Assembly: GCA_031310005.1 (NCBI GenBank)
Contig: CM062382.1
Coordinates: forward strand, 496,001 to 560,000
Origin: Dactylellina haptotyla
Taxonomy: Eukaryota > Ascomycota > Orbiliomycetes > Orbiliales > Orbiliaceae
Reading direction: 5' to 3'
Length of the DNA stretch: 64,000 bases
Part shown: piece by piece, positions 60,285 to 64,000 of the stretch
How the letters are laid out: every line of letters starts with the position of its first letter
How positions within the stretch are numbered: the stretch's first letter is position 1
Notes under the pieces: generated by a model
Told to the model about the DNA's origin: nothing
Seen by the model: only the letters and a program-made list of their open reading frames with translations
Databases searched by the model: none
Position numbers and translations under genes: made by a program

Positions 60285-61472
60285 TTACTGCTTCTCCGTG
60301 TTCTCGGAGTAGATTGGCAAGTCGTCGCGGTATTCTTGGGCCTCGAGCTGGCTTTCCTCGTCCTTGCCCATGAGGCCTTGCTCTTCCTCGTCGTCGGCGG
60401 GTTGTTGACGCTTGCAGCAGCCACGAGACTTGCCAGAAACAAACAACCAAGAGACAACAAGGACGTGGATGATGGTGCTTACGATGAGAGTGAAGAAGAG
60501 GCCGATGGTGATGGTGATAGCAGCGATGACTAAGCAGGCAAGGATGAGACGGATGACGAGACCGACCCAGTTGAACCATCTCCACTTGTGGGCGGGGGCG
60601 TCCTTGTGGTTCTTGTTCTCAGATTGCTCGACAGCGGCAACATCATCGTGGTGGTGGCCCTTGTGTCCCTTGTGTCCCTTGTGGTGCTTGGGCTTCTCGG
60701 TGCTTTGGGCGTGGCCTGGACGCTTGTACTTCTTTCCGTGGCAGCCGCCTTTGCGAACACCCTTGATGTTGTTGTGGATGTTCTTGGCGATGCGGTGGAG
60801 GGTGTCGTAGACGTATGCCTTCCAGCGGCAGAACATGTTGTCCTTGCAGAGGACGGCGCTGGCCTCAGCGGGTGTGGGGTCGCGGACGTGGGCCTCACCG
60901 ATGAAGACCTCGCCGGCGTTGTTCTGGAAGACTGGGAATTCAACAATTTGCATGGTAGCCTGTGTCTTCCAGCCCCAGACGGCGAGGATGTGGAGACGGA
61001 GACGGGAGAGGCCGGAGGGGTCGGTCTCGATGAAGAGATCAATGTCAACGGGGACGTTGGCTTCGGCACCGTAGTTCAGGGACTTTTGGGTGACGGTGTA
61101 GACATGTGGGTCCGCGGCAGCATAGATGACGGGGAACATGGGGCGGTCGTTCAGCTTGATGATATCACGCTTATTGGGATCCAGGGAGAGGGTGACCTGG
61201 AGCTTGTTGGGGGTGTTGATGAAGGTCTTGCCGTCCTTGCCGGTGGGGAAGGGGCAGGACTCGCAGGGGATCTCGACGGTCTGGGTGAGCTGGGAGATGG
61301 CATATTCCTCCGGGGTGAGGCCGTGGGTGTCGACCTTGGGACGCTGGATGTGGGAGGGCTTGGCACCTTCGTGCTTGTTGCCGTCGATGTGGAGGGCCTC
61401 GGAGGGCGGGATGAGGACGGCGAGGGAGCCGGCTCCCAGGGAGAGAAGGGTGGCGAGCTGGAGCAGACGCAT
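60285..61472 (-). CDS. Secretory-pathway membrane protein, DUF7728-like
   Basis: This is an intronless 395-residue protein. Residues 1-20 are a clear signal peptide (MRLLQLATLLSLGAGSLAVL). A lumenal or extracellular beta-rich domain follows, with a CESCPFP motif (70-76), further cysteines near 209-215 and conserved-looking TLSLDPNKRDIIKLND. A His/Lys/Gly-rich tract (about 262-276, HHKGHKGHKGHHH) precedes a hydrophobic region at 301-345 long enough for one or two membrane spans. An acidic cytoplasmic tail contains a cysteine pair (GCCK) and ends near DDLPIYSE. The arrangement fits the fungal DUF7728 family of unknown function. I recall the family from general layout, so the name is moderately sure. 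The HKG repeats derive from a 9-nt tandem repeat around 60657-60685. Confidence 0.78.
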   Translation of the reverse strand: MRLLQLATLLSLGAGSLAVLIPPSEALHIDGNKHEGAKPSHIQRPKVDTHGLTPEEYAISQLTQTVEIPCESCPFPTGKDGKTFINTPNKLQVTLSLDPNKRDIIKLNDRPMFPVIYAAADPHVYTVTQKSLNYGAEANVPVDIDLFIETDPSGLSRLRLHILAVWGWKTQATMQIVEFPVFQNNAGEVFIGEAHVRDPTPAEASAVLCKDNMFCRWKAYVYDTLHRIAKNIHNNIKGVRKGGCHGKKYKRPGHAQSTEKPKHHKGHKGHKGHHHDDVAAVEQSENKNHKDAPAHKWRWFNWVGLVIRLILACLVIAAITITIGLFFTLIVSTIIHVLVVSWLFVSGKSRGCCKRQQPADDEEEQGLMGKDEESQLEAQEYRDDLPIYSENTEKQ

Positions 61473-62705
61473 GGTTCTCCGCTTCTATTCAGTTGTCTGA
61501 GCTGTTGATGCTGATGATATGATTCCTCTACCAGTCGATGGTGCAGTCGTGGTGGTGGTTGATGGAAGAAGGAGGAGGAGGAGGAGGATGAGGTCGAGGT
61601 TGATGGCGATGGGAAGGGGGGCAATTGGTTAAAAGGGATTACGTTGGCCGCCGCTGTGACAAACGCCGTCTCGCTCGGCCCCATTTTTAGCCCAACACAT
61701 TTCACCCAAAGACACAGGTCGACCCAGCCGCTAGCCCTCTTGGACACCATCGCGGCACGACATGCCCTCGCCACCGGCCCTCGAAACCAGGTGCAGCCGA
61801 TGGACTCTCCTAGTCGACGCTGGTCGACGCCGGCCTACGCTCTTCGAGGGGTTGCAGGCAACGGCTGCCATTACGGGCAGGCCCCCAGTTGCTGCGGTGG
61901 CCTGTAGCCCTCGACGGTCTCCTTCGATCACCGAACACTGTCCTCTCGCAGCATCTTCTTTCCCTTGCTTATCAAGATGCTATTTGTGCCCAATTAGAGG
62001 CCACTGTTAGAATATTAATGTTGTGTTACATGTTTATGGTATCGGTCTGGTATGCACTTGTGGCCATGTCCACACACCACCCGTCTTGCAATTGGCGGCA
62101 CGGATGGTCCAACTGCGAATATTCCCAAGTTTGGACACGTACGATGGAATGCTCTCCTTACCTGCATTTCCCACGGCATCCGACGGCATCCGATTGTGAG
62201 GGAATAGGGTGAGAACTTGCAAACTCTCCTCTGCTTTGACCAATGCATGCGGGGATTTCACCTCATAACCAAACTGGGACGTTTGAAACCGAACCACTGA
62301 GTTTCAGCATCCTAACCTCAACCTCTTGGCGCCGGTATCCTGCCCACCCGCTCTTCTTTGCCCGTTGCTGCGGCGAGGAATACGTACTCGTGTGGGCCTC
62401 TGTTAATTGCATGCAATTTCCCGTGCTCAAAAGCTTAACTCAACATCAAAATGCCTACGCAAGACGTATTAAATTTTCGGGTTGGGATGCACTTCTTAAT
62501 ATCTCGCTTTAATATCTTGCCAATTGCTGGCCAGGTCGTTCTAGAAAATAAGCTTGAGCATGCATTACGAAGTCTATAACATATTTGGATATATATGTTA
62601 ACAGTGGAATTGTGTGGGTCTACTGCTGGGTCGCAAAGTTATCTATCGTATTGAAATATTTGTCTATTCGACCTTTCTATTGGTATTTTGTCTATGGGTA
62701 GCCCT
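61473..62705. other. Upstream region of the DUF7728-like gene
   Basis: This 1.2 kb region runs from the DUF7728-like start to the 3' end of the monooxygenase gene, both on the minus strand. It includes a (GGA)n run at about 61571-61588, complementary to a pyrimidine tract in the likely leader. The overlapping frames have no motif, and no gene is called. Confidence 0.55.
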
Positions 62706-63881
62706 TCAAACCAACTTTGAAGTCGCTTCGTCAATATTGATACCAAACCCATCCGTCCCCAAGGTATAGCTGATATTCACAGCCTCACTACCGTAAACCC
62801 TCATCTCCTTCTCATAAGCCTCTGTGACTCCCGGTGCCCATCCTCCCGCCTCCTTCAACAGTTTCCCCAGCAAAGCCGAATCTCTCACCGCAGTGTTAGC
62901 CCCAATCCCTCCAGCCGGGGTCATCGAATGAACAGCATCCCCAATAACCGTAACCCGGCTCTGATTCTGCCATTGCGGCACCCCAGAAGGTGACGAACAA
63001 GTGATCTTCCAAAACGCAGCCTCGGGCACATCCATCCGCTCGAACAAAGGCTTAAACCTCGGATGCCAATCCTTCGTCGCCTCCTGCGCGATATCCGCCG
63101 CCCGCTTCCCGATGATAGTATAATCGTTATTCGGAACCGGAATCGACCCGGGCGGCCCACCCATCGTCCAGCCCATCATGGCGTTCGGATCGTCTTTATC
63201 CCCGGGCCGAACATTAGTGATAGCCCAGATCCCCGTCTTCTTATCTTTAATGCTGAAAACACCCTCGCCCAAATCCTTAAACGCAGGGCTGGGCGCTTGT
63301 CCGTGAATACCCACAGCACCCGTATCAAACGTCTTGATCTTCCCATCGGACACCTGTCGTGCCACGTGGGAGTATATACCCTCGCCGCCGACGAGCAGCG
63401 AACCTTCTTCTGATTTCGTCCCGTCCGCGAATACAGCTCTCACCCCGTCTTCCGTGAGCTCGTAGCCTGTAACCTTCCTGTTCCACTCTATATACTCCTC
63501 GCACCCGTCCGCGAATACCTTCCTCATATCCCCACGAGCGACCCCGACGACTCTCCCATCTCTGGAGAGCAGTTTCTCGGTAGGGTTATTCTCATTCTCT
63601 TCCTCGTACGGTTCCGCGGTGATCGCATTCAGCTTCTCGAAACCCGCACCGCCAGTTTTACTGCATTTGTCCCAGAATTTCTCCCAAGTGGCGGAATCGA
63701 GCACCGATTCGATCGCATCTAGACCTTCAGAAGATAATCGGAGACGGTACCCCTGAGCACGGAAGACGAATGAACTGTCCCGTTCAAAAATCTTAAAGGG
63801 GGTTCCGGATCCGCGGAGGGATTGGGCGAGGAGCAGGGATGATATACCCCCGCCCGAGATGAGAATTGGCTTGGACGACAT
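62706..63881 (-). CDS. FAD-dependent monooxygenase (salicylate hydroxylase-like)
   Basis: This intronless 391-residue protein belongs to the group A flavoprotein monooxygenases. The N-terminal Rossmann motif is ILISGGGISSLLLAQSL (about 6-22), with serine at the usual third glycine position. The acidic residue ending beta-2 is E33 in IFERD. A degenerate DG-type motif, LLVGGEGIYSHVAR, lies at 162-175, and the FAD-ribityl motif VIGDAVHSMTPAGGIGANTA at 312-331. Length is typical for single-domain fungal members. Such enzymes hydroxylate aromatic or polyketide substrates with NAD(P)H and oxygen; the substrate cannot be read from the sequence. No biosynthetic backbone gene is visible in the window, so there is no support for a metabolite cluster on this side. 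The promoter runs toward the window end. Confidence 0.88.
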   Translation of the reverse strand: MSSKPILISGGGISSLLLAQSLRGSGTPFKIFERDSSFVFRAQGYRLRLSSEGLDAIESVLDSATWEKFWDKCSKTGGAGFEKLNAITAEPYEEENENNPTEKLLSRDGRVVGVARGDMRKVFADGCEEYIEWNRKVTGYELTEDGVRAVFADGTKSEEGSLLVGGEGIYSHVARQVSDGKIKTFDTGAVGIHGQAPSPAFKDLGEGVFSIKDKKTGIWAITNVRPGDKDDPNAMMGWTMGGPPGSIPVPNNDYTIIGKRAADIAQEATKDWHPRFKPLFERMDVPEAAFWKITCSSPSGVPQWQNQSRVTVIGDAVHSMTPAGGIGANTAVRDSALLGKLLKEAGGWAPGVTEAYEKEMRVYGSEAVNISYTLGTDGFGINIDEATSKLV

Positions 63882-64000
63882 GCCCGACTACTTGGTATAC
63901 GGTGGAGGAGTTGAAGTAAATAGAATATTTTTTTTGAATCAAATCGAATTGCCTATGTGATTGCGAGGAGCATTGATTAATCGATTTAACCGATTGTGAA
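63882..64000 (-). promoter_or_regulatory. Proximal promoter of the monooxygenase gene
   Basis: This A/T-rich 119 bp stretch lies upstream of the monooxygenase start and reaches the window edge. I see no specific element beyond A/T runs. Confidence 0.4.

Noticed and set aside
60588-61508. A 306-codon Gly/Val-rich frame opposite the DUF7728-like gene
   Set aside because: An antisense shadow; the minus-strand frame has a signal peptide and membrane segment.
62706-63881. Edge of a secondary-metabolite cluster
   Set aside because: One monooxygenase with no synthase, transporter or cluster regulator in the window is not enough.

Overview
The window looks like nuclear DNA of a filamentous ascomycete (Pezizomycotina). 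The evidence is short spliceosomal introns (about 50-260 nt; GTAAGT/GTATGT donors, CTAAC/CTAAT-like branch sites, TAG/CAG acceptors) and a gene set typical of these fungi: a HAL4/HAL5-type kinase, an Hsv2-type PROPPIN, a fungal dynein light intermediate chain, a Gyp2-type TBC protein, Lro1, an RfeG-like protein and a DUF7728-like membrane protein. I cannot name the species. Two very long gene-free spans (about 11.6 and 8.8 kb) suggest a lower gene density than in Aspergillus or Neurospora. I saw no tRNA or rRNA gene, no CRISPR array and no transposase or reverse transcriptase.

Layout. 0-3.3 kb: a 5'-partial ApaH-like phosphatase (+) converges on a three-exon TPR/ankyrin gene (-). 3.3-14.9 kb: no credible coding; several inverted repeats, then a pyrimidine-rich leader before a HAL4/5-type kinase (14.9-17.0 kb, +). 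17.0-25.8 kb: a second gene-free span. 25.8-47.1 kb: a compact block holding CCDC97-like (+), PROPPIN (-), dynein light intermediate chain (+, 8 exons), APH-fold protein (-), GRAM-TBC-EF-hand Rab-GAP (-), coiled-coil single-pass membrane protein, perhaps a LINC/KASH component (+), Inp54-like 5-phosphatase (-) and an unrecognised two-exon gene (+). 47-51 kb: spacer. 51-57.5 kb: Lro1-type PDAT (+) and the RfeG-like gene (+). 60.3-63.9 kb: DUF7728-like protein (-) and FAD monooxygenase (-).

Shared themes. The central block is rich in membrane-traffic and cytoskeleton functions (phosphoinositide effector, 5-phosphatase, Rab-GAP, dynein subunit, possible nuclear-envelope anchor). This is probably chance synteny rather than a co-regulated cluster. 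No secondary-metabolite, defence or selfish-element system is evident.

The observations most worth following are a long lysine-rich insertion in the ApaH-like (polyphosphatase-type) enzyme, repeated CTGGA motifs in the leader and trailer of the RfeG-like gene, a TPR-ankyrin fusion assembled from three exons, the possible LINC protein about 7.5 kb from a dynein subunit gene, and several strong inverted repeats in the gene-free spans. Exon joins were worked out by hand from splice motifs and reading-frame phase. They have not been checked against transcripts.
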